Source: Hydractinia symbiolongicarpus (lineage: Eukaryota > Cnidaria > Hydrozoa > Anthoathecata > Hydractiniidae). From it: DNA of 64,000 nt. Under the pieces are notes generated by a model. That model saw only the letters and a program-made list of their open reading frames with translations, was not told where the DNA came from and ran no database searches. Where the stretch lies: positions 14,880,001-14,944,000 of the forward strand of contig NC_079876.1 in NCBI RefSeq assembly GCF_029227915.1, read 5' to 3'. A program made the position numbers and the translations under genes. Positions 43,692 to 55,333 of the stretch are shown piece by piece; positions within the stretch are counted from its first letter, which is position 1, and each line of letters opens with the position of its first letter.

Positions 43692-43979
43692 CTCAACTAA
43701 TATGAAATACTTAAAACCTATCCTCTCTATCTGTGTCGTTAAAGGTATCCTGTCCCGAAAACAACCATGTTCTGTTTCGAAAGTAACTCGAAGCATTCTT
43801 TAGAAAGACATTTATTGATCATTTACCAACACTGTTTCCTTATGCGTTTCGAAATTTGTCTTATTTTTCGAAGTAATGAGTGTTTCGGAATAGCCATTTA
43901 TGCTTGTTTCCGATCAATAGCGTCATTTCAAACTCTTTCTTTTTTTATAGCATAATCAAAACATATCTTTTAAAAGTAT

Positions 43980-44052
43980 GCCTCCGTGGCCTAATGGATA
44001 AGGCATCGGCCTCCTAAGCCGGGGATTGCGGGTTCGAATCCCGTCGGAGGTG
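43980..44052 (+). tRNA. tRNA-Arg(CCT), consensus
   Basis: Perfect class A copy (TTCGAAT loop), followed by the second spacer type (CTCAAGTAAGGTAAATTAC). Confidence 0.92.
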
Positions 44053-44333
44053 CTCAAGTAAGGTAAATTACTCAGCTTAAACACTCCTTATGTGTAAAAT
44101 TTAAGACGTCCCGTCCTGTACACGGCCAACTTCTGTTTAGGCACTGAGACAATCTTGATAATGGCTCTTATTGATCATCTACCAACGCCGCTGCTTTTTC
44201 ACATTTCGAAATTTGTCTCATCTTCTGATATCATGAATACTTTAAAATAAACGTTTATCCATGCTTCTGATCAATTGCGATTTTGTTAGCTCTTTTTCTT
44301 GTAATATAATTAAAAATATACATTTTAAACAAA

Positions 44334-44406
44334 GCATCCGTGGCCTAATGAATAAGGCATCGGTGTCTTAACCCAGGGATTGCGGTGTCGAGTCTCATCG
44401 AAGGAG
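44334..44406 (+). pseudogene. Class B tRNA-like, CTT at anticodon
   Basis: CCCAG type; the base run before it is AAACAAA rather than AAACGAA. Confidence 0.8.
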
Positions 44407-44694
44407 CTCAAGTCATAAAAATTACTTAAAACCTCTCCTCGTTATCGGTGTCGTTAAAGGTATCCTGTCCCGAAAACAACCATGTTCTGTTTCGAAAGTA
44501 ACTCGAAACATTCTTTAGAAAGACATTTATTGATCATTTACAAACACTGTTTCCTTATGCGTTTCGAAATTTGTCTTATTTTTCGAAGTAATGAGTGTTT
44601 CGGAATAGCCATTTATGCTTGTTTCCGATCAATAGCGTCATTTCAAACTCTTTCTTTTTTTATAGCATAATCAAAACATATCTTTTAAAAGTAT

Positions 44695-44733
44695 GCCTCC
44701 GTGGCCTAATGGATAAGGCATCGGCCTCCTAAG
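44695..44733 (+). pseudogene. 3'-truncated tRNA-Arg(CCT)
   Basis: Perfect to position 39 (CCTAAG), then joins mid-spacer sequence TTTCGAAAGTAATTTTCG. Confidence 0.8.
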
Positions 44734-44941
44734 TTTCGAAAGTAATTTTCGAAGCATTCTTTAGAAAGACATTTATTGATCATTTACCAAAATTGTTTTT
44801 TCATGCGCTTAGAAATTTGTCTCATGCTGTGAAATTATGGATACTTTAGAGTAACCGTTTATCCTTGTTTTTGATCAATAGCCTCATTTCAAGCTCTTTC
44901 CACTTTTACAGTATAATCAAAGACATGCTTTTTAAAACTAT

Positions 44942-45014
44942 GCCTCCGTGGCCTAATGGATAAGGCATCGGCCTCCTAAGCCGGGGATTCCGGGTTCGAG
45001 TCCCGTCGGAGGTG
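44942..45014 (+). tRNA. tRNA-Arg(CCT), near-intact
   Basis: Single change: C49 faces T65 at the base of the T stem. Confidence 0.8.
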
Positions 45015-45303
45015 CTCAACTAATATGAAATACTTAAAACCTATCCTCTTTATCTGTGTCGTTAAAGGTATCCTGTCCCGAAAACAACCATGTTCTGTTT
45101 CGAAAGTAACTCGAAGCATTCTTTAGAAAGTCATTTATTGATCATTTACCAACACTGTTTTTTCATGCGCTTGGAAATTAGTCTCATGTTGTGAAATTAT
45201 GGATGCTTTAGAATAACCGTTTATCCTTGTTTCCGATCAATATCCTCATTTCAAGCTCTTTCCCTTTTCATAGTATAATCAAAAACATGTCTTTTCAAAC
45301 TAT

Positions 45304-45376
45304 GCCTCCGTGGCCTAATGGATAAGGCATCGGCCTCCTAAGCCGGGGATTGCGAGTTCGAGTCCTGTCGGAGGTG
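45304..45376 (+). tRNA. tRNA-Arg(CCT), T-stem variant
   Basis: T stem GCGAG/CCTGT has A52-C62 mismatched and G51-T63 wobbling; the rest is consensus. Confidence 0.75.
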
Positions 45377-45791
45377 CTCAACTAATATGAAATACTTAAA
45401 ACCTATCCTCTTTATCTGTGTCGTTAAAGGTATCCTGTCCCGAGAACAACCATGATCTCTTTCGAAAGTAATACTAGAGAAATTCATTTAATTATCATTT
45501 ACTTCTTGATGCGCTTCGAAATTTGTCAGAAGTTGTGAAATTATGGATACTTTAGAATAACCGTTTATCCTTGTTTCCGATCCATAGCCTCATTTCAACA
45601 TTGGTTTAGGCACAAATAGTTGCTCTTATTGATCATCTACCAACGCCGCTACTTTTTCACCTTTCGAAATTTGTCTCATCTTCTGATATTATGAATACTT
45701 TTAAATAAACCTTTATCCTTGCTTCTGATCAATTGCGAATTTGTTAGCTCTTTTTCTTCTAATATAATTAAAAATATACATTTTAAACGAA

Positions 45792-45864
45792 GCATCCGTG
45801 GCCTAATGAATAAGGCATCGGTGTCTTAACCCAGGGATTGCGGTGTCGAGTCTCATCGAAGGAG
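45792..45864 (+). pseudogene. Class B tRNA-like, CTT at anticodon
   Basis: CCCAG type after a 488-bp fused step. Confidence 0.8.
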
Positions 45865-46155
45865 CTCAAGTCATAAAAATTACTTAAAACCTATCCTCGT
45901 TATCGGTGTCGTTAAAGGCATCCTCTCCCGAAAACAACCATGTTCTGTTTCGAAAGTAATTTTCGAAGCATTCTTGAGTAAGACTTTTATTGATCCTTTA
46001 CTAACACTGTTTCTTTATGCATTTCAAAATTTGTCTCATGTTGTGAAATTATGGATACTTTAGAATAACCGTTGATCCTTGTTTCCGATCAATATCCTCA
46101 TTTCAAGCTCTTTCCCTTTTCATAGTATAATCAAAAACATGTCTTTTAAAACTAT

Positions 46156-46228
46156 GCCTCCGTGGCCTAATGGATAAGGCATCGGCCTCCTAAGCCGGGG
46201 ATTGCGGGTTCGAGTCCCGTCGGAGGTG
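46156..46228 (+). tRNA. tRNA-Arg(CCT), consensus
   Basis: Perfect class A copy. Confidence 0.92.
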
Positions 46229-46517
46229 CTCAACCAATATGAAATACTTAAAACCTATCCTCTTTATCTGTGTCGTTAAAGGTATCCTGTCCCGAAATCA
46301 ACCATGTTCTGTTTCGAAAGTAACTCGAAGCTTTCTTCAGTAAGACTTTTATTGATCCTTTACCAACACTGTTTCTTTATGCATTTCAAAATTTGTCTCA
46401 TGTTGTGAAATTATGGATACTTTAGAATAACCGTTGATCCTTGTTTCCGATCAATATCCTCATTTCAAGGTCTTTCCCTTTTCATAGTTTAATCAAAAAC
46501 ATGTCTTTTAAAACTAT

Positions 46518-46590
46518 GCCTCCGTGGCCTAATGGATAAGGCATCGGCCTCCTAAGCCGGGGATTGTGGGTTCGAGTCCCGTCGGAGGTG
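46518..46590 (+). tRNA. tRNA-Arg(CCT), intact
   Basis: Single change, C50 to T, wobbles with G64. Confidence 0.88.
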
Positions 46591-46878
46591 CTCAACTAAT
46601 ATGAAATACTTAAAACCTATCCTCTTTATCTGTGTCGTTAAAGGTATCCTGTCCCGAAAACAACCATGTTCTGTTTCGAAAGTAACTCGAAACATTCTTT
46701 AGAAAGACATTTATTGATCATTTACCAACACTGTTTCCTTATGCGTTTCGAAATTTGTCTTATTTTTCGAAGTAATGAGTGTTTCGGAATAGCCATTTAT
46801 GCTTGTTTCCGATCAATAGCGTCATTTCAAACTCTTTCTTTTTTTATAGCATAATCAAAACATATCTTTTAAAAGTAT

Positions 46879-46951
46879 GCCTCCGTGGCCTAATGGATAA
46901 GGCATCGGCCTCCTAAGCCGGGGATTGCGGGTTCGAATCCCGTCGGAGGTG
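46879..46951 (+). tRNA. tRNA-Arg(CCT), consensus
   Basis: Perfect class A copy (TTCGAAT loop). Confidence 0.92.
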
Positions 46952-47232
46952 CTCAAGTAAGGTAAATTACTCAGCTTAAACACTCCTTATGTGTAAAATT
47001 TAAGACGTCCCGTCCTGTACACGGCCAACTTCTGTTTAGGTACTGAGACAATCTTGATAATGGCTCTTATTGATCATCTACCAACGCCGCTGCTTTTTCA
47101 CATTTCGAAATTTGTCTCATCTTCTGATATCAGGAATACTTTAAAATAAACGTTTATCCATGCTTCTGATCAATTGCGATTTTGTTAGCTCTTCTTTTTG
47201 TAATATAATTAAAAATATACATATAAAACGAA

Positions 47233-47305
47233 GCATCCGTGGCCTAATGAATAAGGCATCGGTGTCTAAACCCGGAGAATGCTGTGTCGAGTCTCATCGA
47301 AGGAG
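47233..47305 (+). pseudogene. Class B tRNA-like, CTA at anticodon
   Basis: The loop is GTCTAAA, so 34-36 is CTA, complementary to UAG. The rest is class B with AGAAT and GCTGT, so function is unlikely. Confidence 0.75.
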
Positions 47306-47595
47306 CTCAAGTCATAAAAATTACTTAAACCTATCCTCTTTATCTGTGTCGTTAAAGGTATCCTGTCCCGAAAACAACCATGATCTGTTTTGAAATTAAT
47401 ATTTGAAGCATTCTTGAGAAATACATTTATTTATCATTTACCAAAACTGTTTTTTCATGCTCTTCGAAATTTGTCTCATGCTGTGAAATTATGGATACTT
47501 TAGAATAACCGTTTATCCTTGTTTCCGATCAACAGCCTCATTTCAAGCTCTTTCTTTTTTTACAGTATAATCAAAGACATGCCTTTTAAAACTAT

Positions 47596-47668
47596 GCCTC
47601 CGTGGCCTAATGGATAAGGCATCGGCCTCCTAAGACGGGGATTGTGGGTCCGAGACCCGTCGGAGGTG
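47596..47668 (+). tRNA. Class H tRNA-Arg(CCT)
   Basis: Same sequence as 39735. Confidence 0.55.
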
Positions 47669-47959
47669 CTCAAGTCATATGAATTACTCAAAATCTAACC
47701 TCTTTATCTGTTTCGTTCAAGGCATCCTGTCCCGAAAACAACCATGTTCTGTTTCGAAAGTAATTTTTGAAGCATTCTTTAGAAAGACATTTATTGATCA
47801 TTTACCAAAATTGTTTTTTCATGCGCTTAGAAATTTGTCTCATGCTGTGAAATTATGGATACTTTAGAGTAACCATTTCTCCTTGTTTTTGATCAATAGC
47901 CTCATTTCAAGCTCTTTCCACTTTTACAGTATAATCAAAGACATGCCTTTTAAAACTAT

Positions 47960-48032
47960 GCCTCCGTGGCCTAATGGATAAGGCATCGGCCTCCTAAGCC
48001 GGGGATTGCGGGTTCGAGTCCCGTCGGAGGTG
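47960..48032 (+). tRNA. tRNA-Arg(CCT), consensus
   Basis: Perfect class A copy, followed by GTTAACTAATATG rather than CTCAACTAATATG. Confidence 0.92.
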
Positions 48033-48323
48033 GTTAACTAATATGAAATACTTAAAACGTCTCCTCTTTATCTGTGTCGTTAAAGGTATCCTGTCCCGAA
48101 AACAACCATGATCTGTTTTGAAAGTAATATTTGAAGCATTCTTATGAAATACACTTATTTATCATTTACCAAAACTGTTTTTTCATGCTCTTCGAAATTT
48201 GTCTCATGCCGTGAAATTATGGATACTTTAGAATAACCGTTTATCCTTGTTTCCGATCAATAGCCTCATTTCAAGCTCTTTCTACTTTTACAGTATAATC
48301 AAAGACATGCCTTTTAAAACTAT

Positions 48324-48396
48324 GCCTCCGTGGCCTAATGGATAAGGCATCGGACTCCTAAGCCGGGGATTGCGGGTTCGAATCCCGTCGGAGGTG
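48324..48396 (+). tRNA. tRNA-Arg(CCT), near-intact
   Basis: Single change: A31 faces G39 next to the anticodon loop. Confidence 0.75.
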
Positions 48397-48677
48397 CTCA
48401 AGTAAGGTAAATTACTCAGCTTAAACACTCCTTATGTGTAAAATTTAAGACGTCCCGTCCTGTACACGGCAAACTTCTGTTTAGGCACTGAGACAATCTT
48501 GATAATGGCTCTTATTGATCATCTACCAACGCCGCTGCTTTTTCACATTTCGAAATTTGTCTCATCTTCTGATATCATGAATACTTTAAAATAAACGTTT
48601 ATCCTTGCTTCTGATCAATTGCGATTTTGTTAGCTCTTCTTTTTGTAATATAATAAAAAATATACATATAAAACGAA

Positions 48678-48750
48678 GCATCCGTGGCCTAATGAATAAG
48701 GCATCGGTGTCTTAACCCGGAGAATGCTGTGTCGAGTCTCATTGAAGGAG
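48678..48750 (+). pseudogene. Class B tRNA-like, CTT at anticodon
   Basis: AGAAT/GCTGT subtype with CATTG at 63-67. Confidence 0.8.
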
Positions 48751-49040
48751 CTCAAGTCATAAAAATTACTTAAACCTATCCTCTTTATCTGTGTCGTTAA
48801 AGGTATCCTGTCCCGAAAACAACCATGATCTGTTTTGAAATTAATATTTGAAGCATTCTTGAGAAATACATTTATTTATCATTTACCAAAACTGTTTTTT
48901 CATGCTCTTCGAAATTTGTCTCATGCTGTGAAATTATGGATACTTTAGAATAACCGTTTATCCTTGTTTCCGATCAATAGCCTCATTTCAAGCTCTTTCT
49001 ACTTTTACAGTATAATCAAAGACATGCCTTTTAAAACTAT

Positions 49041-49113
49041 GCCTCCGTGGCCTAATGGATAAGGCATCGGCCTCCTAAGACGGGGTTTGTGGGTCCGAGA
49101 CCCGTCGGAGGTG
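49041..49113 (+). tRNA. Class H tRNA-Arg(CCT)
   Basis: H copy with GGTTT in the variable region. Confidence 0.5.
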
Positions 49114-49394
49114 CTCAAGTCATATGAATTACTCAGCTTAAACCCTCCTTATGTGTAAAATTTAAAACGTCCTGTCCTGTACACGGTCAACTTCTGTTTA
49201 GGCACTGAGACAATCTTGATAATGGCTCTTATTTATCATCTACCAACGCCGCTGCTTTTTCACCTTTCGAAATTTGTCTCATCTTCTGATATAATGAATA
49301 ATTTAAAGTAAACGTTTATCCTTGCTTCTGATCAATTGCGATTTTGTTAGCTCTTTTTCTTCTAATATAATTAAAAATATACATTTAAAACGAA

Positions 49395-49467
49395 GCATCC
49401 GTGGCCTAATGAATAAGGCATCGGTGTCTTAACCCGGGGATTGCGGTGTCGAGTCTCATCGAAGGAG
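49395..49467 (+). pseudogene. Class B tRNA-like, CTT at anticodon
   Basis: CCCGG with GGATT; this is one of the rare B copies followed directly by another B copy. Confidence 0.8.
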
Positions 49468-49882
49468 CTCAAGTCATAAAAATTACTTAAAACCTATCCT
49501 CTTTATCTGTGTCGTTAAAGGTATCCTGTCCCGAAAACAACCATGATCTGTTTTGAAAGTAATACTAGAGAAATTCATTTATTTATCATTTACTTCTTGA
49601 TGCGCTTTGAAATTTGTCAGAAGTTGTGAAATTATGGATACTTTAGAATAACCGTTTATCCTTGTTTCCGATCGATAGCCTCATTTCAATATCGGTTTAG
49701 GCACAAATAGTTGCTCTTATTGATCATCTACCAACGCCGCTGCTTTTTCACCTTTCGAAATTTGTCTCATCTTCTGATATCATGAATACTTCTAAATAAA
49801 CGTTTATCCTTGCTTCTGATCAATTGCGATTTTGTTAGCCTTTTTTCTTGTAATATAATTAAAAATACACATTTTAAACGAA

Positions 49883-49955
49883 GCATCCGTGGCTTAATGA
49901 ATAAGGCATCGGTGTCTTAACCCAGGGATTGCGGTGTCGAGTCTCATCGAAGGAG
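49883..49955 (+). pseudogene. Class B tRNA-like, CTT at anticodon
   Basis: D stem GCTT; CCCAG; fused 488-bp step before it. Confidence 0.8.
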
Positions 49956-50249
49956 CTCATGTCATAAAAATTACTTAAAACCTATCCTCGTTATCGGTGT
50001 TGTTAAAGGTATCCTGTCCCGAAAACAACCATGATCTGTTTTGAAAGTAATATTTGAAGCATTCTTGAGAAATGCATTTATTTATCATTTACCAAAACTG
50101 TTTTTTCATGCGCTTCGAAATTTGTCTCATGTTGTGAAATTATGGATACTTTAGAATAACCGTTTATCCTTGTTTCCGATCAATAGCCTCATTTCAAGCT
50201 CTTTCTCCTTTTACAGTATAATCAAAGACATGCCTTTTAAAAATATTAT

Positions 50250-50322
50250 GACTCCGTGGCCTAATGGATAAGGCATCGGCTTCCTAAGACGGGAATTGTG
50301 GGTCCGAGTCCCGTCAGAGGTG
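50250..50322 (+). pseudogene. Class E tRNA-Arg(CCT)-like
   Basis: Preceded by an extra ATATT; variable region GAATT and 3' strand CAGAGGT. Confidence 0.6.
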
Positions 50323-50398
50323 CTCAAGTCATATGAATTACTCAAAATCTAACCTCTTTACCTGTGTCACTAATCAAAGACATGCCTTTTAAAACTAT

Positions 50399-50471
50399 GC
50401 CTGCGTGGCCTAATGGATAAGGCATCGGCCTCCTAAGCCGGGGATTTCAGTTTCGAGTCCCGTCGGAGGTG
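50399..50471 (+). pseudogene. tRNA-Arg(CCT)-like, GCCTGCG
   Basis: G5 faces G68 and the T stem is TCAGT. It starts only 149 bp after the previous copy, through a spacer deletion at TGTGTCAC/TAATCAAAG. Confidence 0.6.
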
Positions 50472-50760
50472 CTCAACTAATATGAAATACTTAAAACCTA
50501 TCCTCTTTATCTGTGTCGTTAAAGGTATCCTGTCCCGAAAACAACCATGTTCTGTTTCGAAAGTAACTCGAAGCATTCTTTAGAAAGTCATTTATTGATC
50601 ATTTACCAACACTGTTTTTTCATGCGCTTCGAAATTAGTCTCATGTTGTGAAATTATGGATGCTTTAGAATAACCGTTTATCCTTGTTTCCGATCAATAT
50701 CCTCATTTCAAGCTCTTTCCCTTTTCATAGTATAATCAAAAACATGTCTTTTCAAACTAT

Positions 50761-50833
50761 GCCTCCGTGGCCTAATGGATAAGGCATCGGCCTCCTAAGC
50801 CGGGGATTGCGAGTTCGAGTCCTGTCGGAGGTG
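50761..50833 (+). tRNA. tRNA-Arg(CCT), T-stem variant
   Basis: Same sequence as 45304. Confidence 0.75.
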
Positions 50834-51248
50834 CTCAACTAATATGAAATACTTAAAACCTATCCTCTTTATCTGTGTCGTTAAAGGTATCCTGTCCCGA
50901 GAACAACCATGATCTCTTTCGAAAGTAATACTAGAGAAATTCATTTAATTATCATTTACTTCTTGATGCGCTTCGAAATTTGTCAGAAGTTGTGAAATTA
51001 TGGATACTTTAGAATAACCGTTTATCCTTGTTTCCGATCCATAGCCTCATTTCAACATCGGTTTAGGCACTAATAGTTGCTCTTATTGATCATCTACCAA
51101 CGCCGCTACTTTTTCACCTTTCGAAATTTGTCTCATCTTCTGATATTATGAATACTTTTAAATAAACCTTTATCCTTGCTTCTGATCAATTGCGATTTTG
51201 TTAGCTCTTTTTCTTGTAATATAATTAAAAATATACATTTTAAACGAA

Positions 51249-51321
51249 GCATCCGTGGCCTAATGAATAAGGCATCGGTGTCTTAACCCAGGGATTGCGG
51301 TGTCGAGTCTCATCGAAGGAG
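51249..51321 (+). pseudogene. Class B tRNA-like, CTT at anticodon
   Basis: CCCAG type, followed by CTCAAGTCAAAAAAATTAC. Confidence 0.8.
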
Positions 51322-51615
51322 CTCAAGTCAAAAAAATTACTTAAAACATATCCTCGTTATCGGTGTCGTTAAAGGCATCCTCTCCCGAAAACAACCATGA
51401 TCTGTTTTGAAAGTAATATTTGAAGCATTCTTGAGAAATGCATTTATTTATCATTTACCAAAACTGTTTTTTCATGCGCTTCGAAATTTGTCTCATGTTG
51501 TGAAATTATGGATACTTTAGAATAACCGTTTATCCTTGTTTCCGATCAATAGCCTCATTTCAAGCTCTTTCTCCTTTTACAGTATAATCAAAGACATGCC
51601 TTTTAAAAATATTAT

Positions 51616-51688
51616 GACTCCGTGGCCTAATGGATAAGGCATCGGCTTCCTAAGACGGGAATTGTGGGTCCGAGTCCCGTCAGAGGTG
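51616..51688 (+). pseudogene. Class E tRNA-Arg(CCT)-like
   Basis: Duplicate of 50250 at +1366. Confidence 0.6.
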
Positions 51689-51764
51689 CTCAAGTCATAT
51701 GAATTACTCAAAATCTAACCTCTTTACCTGTGTCACTAATCAAAGACATGCCTTTTAAAACTAT

Positions 51765-51837
51765 GCCTGCGTGGCCTAATGGATAAGGCATCGGCCTCCT
51801 AAGCCGGGGATTTCAGTTTCGAGTCCCGTCGGAGGTG
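51765..51837 (+). pseudogene. tRNA-Arg(CCT)-like, GCCTGCG
   Basis: Duplicate of 50399 at +1366. Confidence 0.6.
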
Positions 51838-52126
51838 CTCAACTAATATGAAATACTTAAAACCTATCCTCTTTATCTGTGTCGTTAAAGGTATCCTGTC
51901 CCGAAAACAACCATGTTCTGTTTCGAAAGTAACTCGAAGCATTCTTTAGAAAGTCATTTATTGATCATTTACCAACACTGTTTTTTCATGCGCTTCGAAA
52001 TTAGTCTCATGTTGTGAAATTATGGATGCTTTAGAATAACCGTTTATCCTTGTTTCCGATCAATATCCTCATTTCAAGCTCTTTCCCTTTTCATAGTATA
52101 ATCAAAAACATGTCTTTTCAAACTAT

Positions 52127-52199
52127 GCCTCCGTGGCCTAATGGATAAGGCATCGGCCTCCTAAGCCGGGGATTGCGAGTTCGAGTCCTGTCGGAGGTG
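52127..52199 (+). tRNA. tRNA-Arg(CCT), T-stem variant
   Basis: Duplicate of 50761 (+1366) and of 45304 (+6823). Confidence 0.75.
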
Positions 52200-52614
52200 C
52201 TCAACTAATATGAAATACTTAAAACCTATCCTCTTTATCTGTGTCGTTAAAGGTATCCTGTCCCGAGAACAACCATGATCTCTTTCGAAAGTAATACTAG
52301 AGAAATTCATTTAATTATCATTTACTTCTTGATGCGCTTCGAAATTTGTCAGAAGTTGTGAAATTATGGATACTTTAGAATAACCGTTTATCCTTGTTTC
52401 CGATCCATAGCCTCATTTCAACATCGGTTTAGGCACTAATAGTTGCTCTTATTGATCATCTACCAACGCCGCTACTTTTTCACCTTTCGAAATTTGTCTC
52501 ATCTTCTGATATTATGAATACTTTTAAATAAACCTTTATCCTTGCTTCTGATCAATTGCGATTTTGTTAGCTCTTTTTCTTGTAATATAATTAAAAATAT
52601 ACATTTTAAACGAA

Positions 52615-52687
52615 GCATCCGTGGCCTAATGAATAAGGCATCGGTGTCTTAACCCAGGGATTGCGGTGTCGAGTCTCATCGAAGGAG
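52615..52687 (+). pseudogene. Class B tRNA-like, CTT at anticodon
   Basis: Duplicate of 51249 at +1366. Confidence 0.8.
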
Positions 52688-52978
52688 CTCAAGTCAAAAA
52701 AATTACTTAAAACATATCCTCGTTATCGGTGTCGTTAAAGGCATCCTCTCCCGAAAACAACCATGTTCTGTTTCGAAAGTAATTTTCGAAGCATTCTTGA
52801 GTAAGACTTTTATTGATCCTTTACTAACACTGTTTCTTTATGCATTTCAAAATTTGTCTCATGTTGTGAAATTATGGATACTTTAGAATAACCGTTGATC
52901 CTTGTTTCCGATCAATATCCTCATTTCAAGCTCTTTCCCTTTTCATAGTATAATCAAAAACATGTCTTTTAAAACTAT

Positions 52979-53051
52979 GCCTCCGTGGCCTAATGGATAA
53001 GGCATCGGCCTCCTAAGCCGGGGATTGCGGGTTGGAGTCCCGTCGGAGGTG
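52979..53051 (+). tRNA. tRNA-Arg(CCT), C56G
   Basis: Consensus except T loop TTGGAGT; its +6823 partner at 46156 is perfect, so this is a recent hit in the B box. Confidence 0.7.
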
Positions 53052-53340
53052 CTCAACCAATATGAAATACTTAAAACCTATCCTCTTTATCTGTGTCGTT
53101 AAAGGTATCCTGTCCCGAAAACAACCATGTTCTGTTTCGAAAGTAACTCGAAGCTTTCTTCAGTAAGACTTTTATTGATCCTTTACCAACACTGTTTCTT
53201 TATGCATTTCAAAATTTGTCTCATGTTGTGAAATTATGGATACTTTAGAATAACCGTTGATCCTTGTTTCCGATCAATATCCTCATTTCAAGGTCTTTCC
53301 CTTTTCATAGTTTAATCAAAAACATGTCTTTTAAAACTAT

Positions 53341-53413
53341 GCCTCCGTGGCCTAATGGATAAGGCATCGGCCTCGTAAGCCGGGGATTGTGGGTTCGAGT
53401 CCCGTCGGAGGTG
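53341..53413 (+). tRNA. tRNA-Arg body with CGT anticodon
   Basis: A perfect fold (C50T wobble only) with loop CTCGTAA, so 34-36 is CGT, a threonine-type anticodon. Its +6823 partner at 46518 has CCT, so the change is recent. Confidence 0.65.
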
Positions 53414-53701
53414 CTCAACTAATATGAAATACTTAAAACCTATCCTCTTTATCTGTGTCGTTAAAGGTATCCTGTCCCGAAAACAACCATGTTCTGTTTC
53501 GAAAGTAACTCGAAACATTCTTTAGAAAGACATTTATTGATCATTTACCAACACTGTTTCCTTATGCGTTTCGAAATTTGTCTTATTTTTCGAAGTAATG
53601 AGTGTTTCGGAATAGCCATTTATGCTTGTTTCCGATCAATAGCGTCATTTCAAACTCTTTCTTTTTTTATAGCATAATCAAAACATATCTTTTAAAAGTA
53701 T

Positions 53702-53774
53702 GCCTCCGTGGCCTAATGGATAAGGCATCGGCCTCCTAAGCCGGGGATTGCGGGTTCGAATCCCGTCGGAGGTG
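53702..53774 (+). tRNA. tRNA-Arg(CCT), consensus
   Basis: Perfect class A copy (TTCGAAT loop), the last perfect one in the window. Confidence 0.92.
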
Positions 53775-54055
53775 CTCAAGTAAGGTAAATTACTCAGCTT
53801 AAACACTCCTTATGTGTAAAATTTAAGACGTCCCGTCCTGTACACGGCCAACTTCTGTTTAGGCACTGAGACAATCTTGATAATGGCTCTTATTGATCAT
53901 CTACCAACGCCGCTGCTTTTTCACATTTCGAAATTTGTCTCATCTTCTGATATCAGGAATACTTTAAAATAAACGTTTATCCATGCTTCTGATCAATTGC
54001 GATTTTGTTAGCTCTTCTTTTTGTAATATAATTAAAAATATACATATAAAACGAA

Positions 54056-54128
54056 GCATCCGTGGCCTAATGAATAAGGCATCGGTGTCTAAACCCGGAG
54101 AATGCTGTGTCGAGTCTCATCGAAGGAG
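54056..54128 (+). pseudogene. Class B tRNA-like, CTA at anticodon
   Basis: Duplicate of 47233 (+6823), keeping the CTA change. Confidence 0.75.
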
Positions 54129-54418
54129 CTCAAGTCATAAAAATTACTTAAACCTATCCTCTTTATCTGTGTCGTTAAAGGTATCCTGTCCCAAAAACAA
54201 CCATGATCTGTTTTGAAATTAATATTTGAAGCATTCTTGAGAAATACATTTATTTATCATTTACCAAAACTGTTTTTTCATGCTCTTCGAAATTTGTCTC
54301 ATGCTGTGAAATTATGGATACTTTAGAATAACCGTTTATCCTTGTTTCCGATCAATAGCCTCATTTCAAGCTCTTTCTACTTTTACAGTATAATCAAAGA
54401 CATGCCTTTTAAAACTAT

Positions 54419-54491
54419 GCCTCCGTGGCCTAATGGATAAGGCATCGGCCTCCTAAGACGGGGTTTGTGGGTCCAAGACCCGTCGGAGGTG
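54419..54491 (+). tRNA. Class H tRNA-Arg(CCT)
   Basis: Like 49041, with T loop TCCAAGA. Confidence 0.5.
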
Positions 54492-54772
54492 CTCAAGTCA
54501 TATGAATTACTCAGCTTAAACCCTCCTTATGTGTAAAATTTAAAACGTCCTGTCCTGTACACGGTCAACTTCTGTTTAGGCACTGAGACAATCTTGATAA
54601 TGGCTCTTATTTATCATCTACCAACGCCGCTGCTTTTTCACCTTTCAAAATTTGTCTCATCTTCTGATATAATGAATACTTTAAAGTAAACGTTTATCCT
54701 TGCTTCTGATCAATTGCGATTTTGTTAGCTCTTTTTCTTCTAATATAATTAAAAATATACATTTAAAACGAA

Positions 54773-54845
54773 GCATCCGTGGCCTAATGAATAAGGCATC
54801 GGTGTCTTAACCCGGGGATTGCGGTGTCGAGTCTCATGGAAGGAG
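54773..54845 (+). pseudogene. Class B tRNA-like, CTT at anticodon
   Basis: CCCGG type with CATGG instead of CATCG near the 3' end. Confidence 0.8.
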
Positions 54846-55260
54846 CTCAAGTCATAAAAATTACTTAAAACCTATCCTCTTTATCTGTGTCGTTAAAGGT
54901 ATCCTGTCCCGAAAACAACCATGATCTGTTTTGAAAGTAATACTAGAGAAATTCATTTATTTATCATTTACTTCTTGATGCGCTTTGAAATTTGTCAGAA
55001 GTTGTGAAATTATGGATACTTTAGAATAACCGTTTATCCTTGTTTCCGATCGATAGCCTCATTTCAACATCGGTTTAGGCACAAATAGTTGCTCTTATTG
55101 ATCATCTACCAACGCCGCTGCTTTTTCACCTTTCGAAATTTGTCTCATCTTCTGAAATCATGAATACTTCTAAATAAACGTTTATCCTTGCTTCTGATCA
55201 ATTGCGATTTTGTTAGCCCTTTTTCTTGTAATATAATTAAAAATACACATTTTAAACGAA

Positions 55261-55333
55261 GCATCCGTGGCCTAATGAATAAGGCATCGGTGTCTTAACC
55301 CAGGGATTGCGGTGTCGAGTCTCATCGTAGGAG
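55261..55333 (+). pseudogene. Class B tRNA-like, CTT at anticodon
   Basis: Partner of 49883 (+5378) with 3' strand CGTAGGA. Confidence 0.8.

Larger units (their letters stand above)
50021..52752 (+). repeat. 1366-bp higher-order repeat, two tandem copies
   Basis: 50021-51386 and 51387-52752 are nearly identical. Each has E, a GCCTGCG copy only 149 bp later, a T-stem variant A copy and a B copy. Confidence 0.9.
45015..54483 (+). repeat. 2.6-kb block duplicated at offset 6823
   Basis: About 45015-47660 matches 51838-54483, with all tRNA classes in the same order. Part of the 5' half of this block is also inside the 1366-bp repeat, so nested duplication is visible. Confidence 0.85.

Noticed and set aside
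45304-45376. Compensatory T-stem change supporting selection on the fold
   Set aside because: Counting positions shows A52 faces C62 while the T is at 63, so the two changes do not restore a pair.
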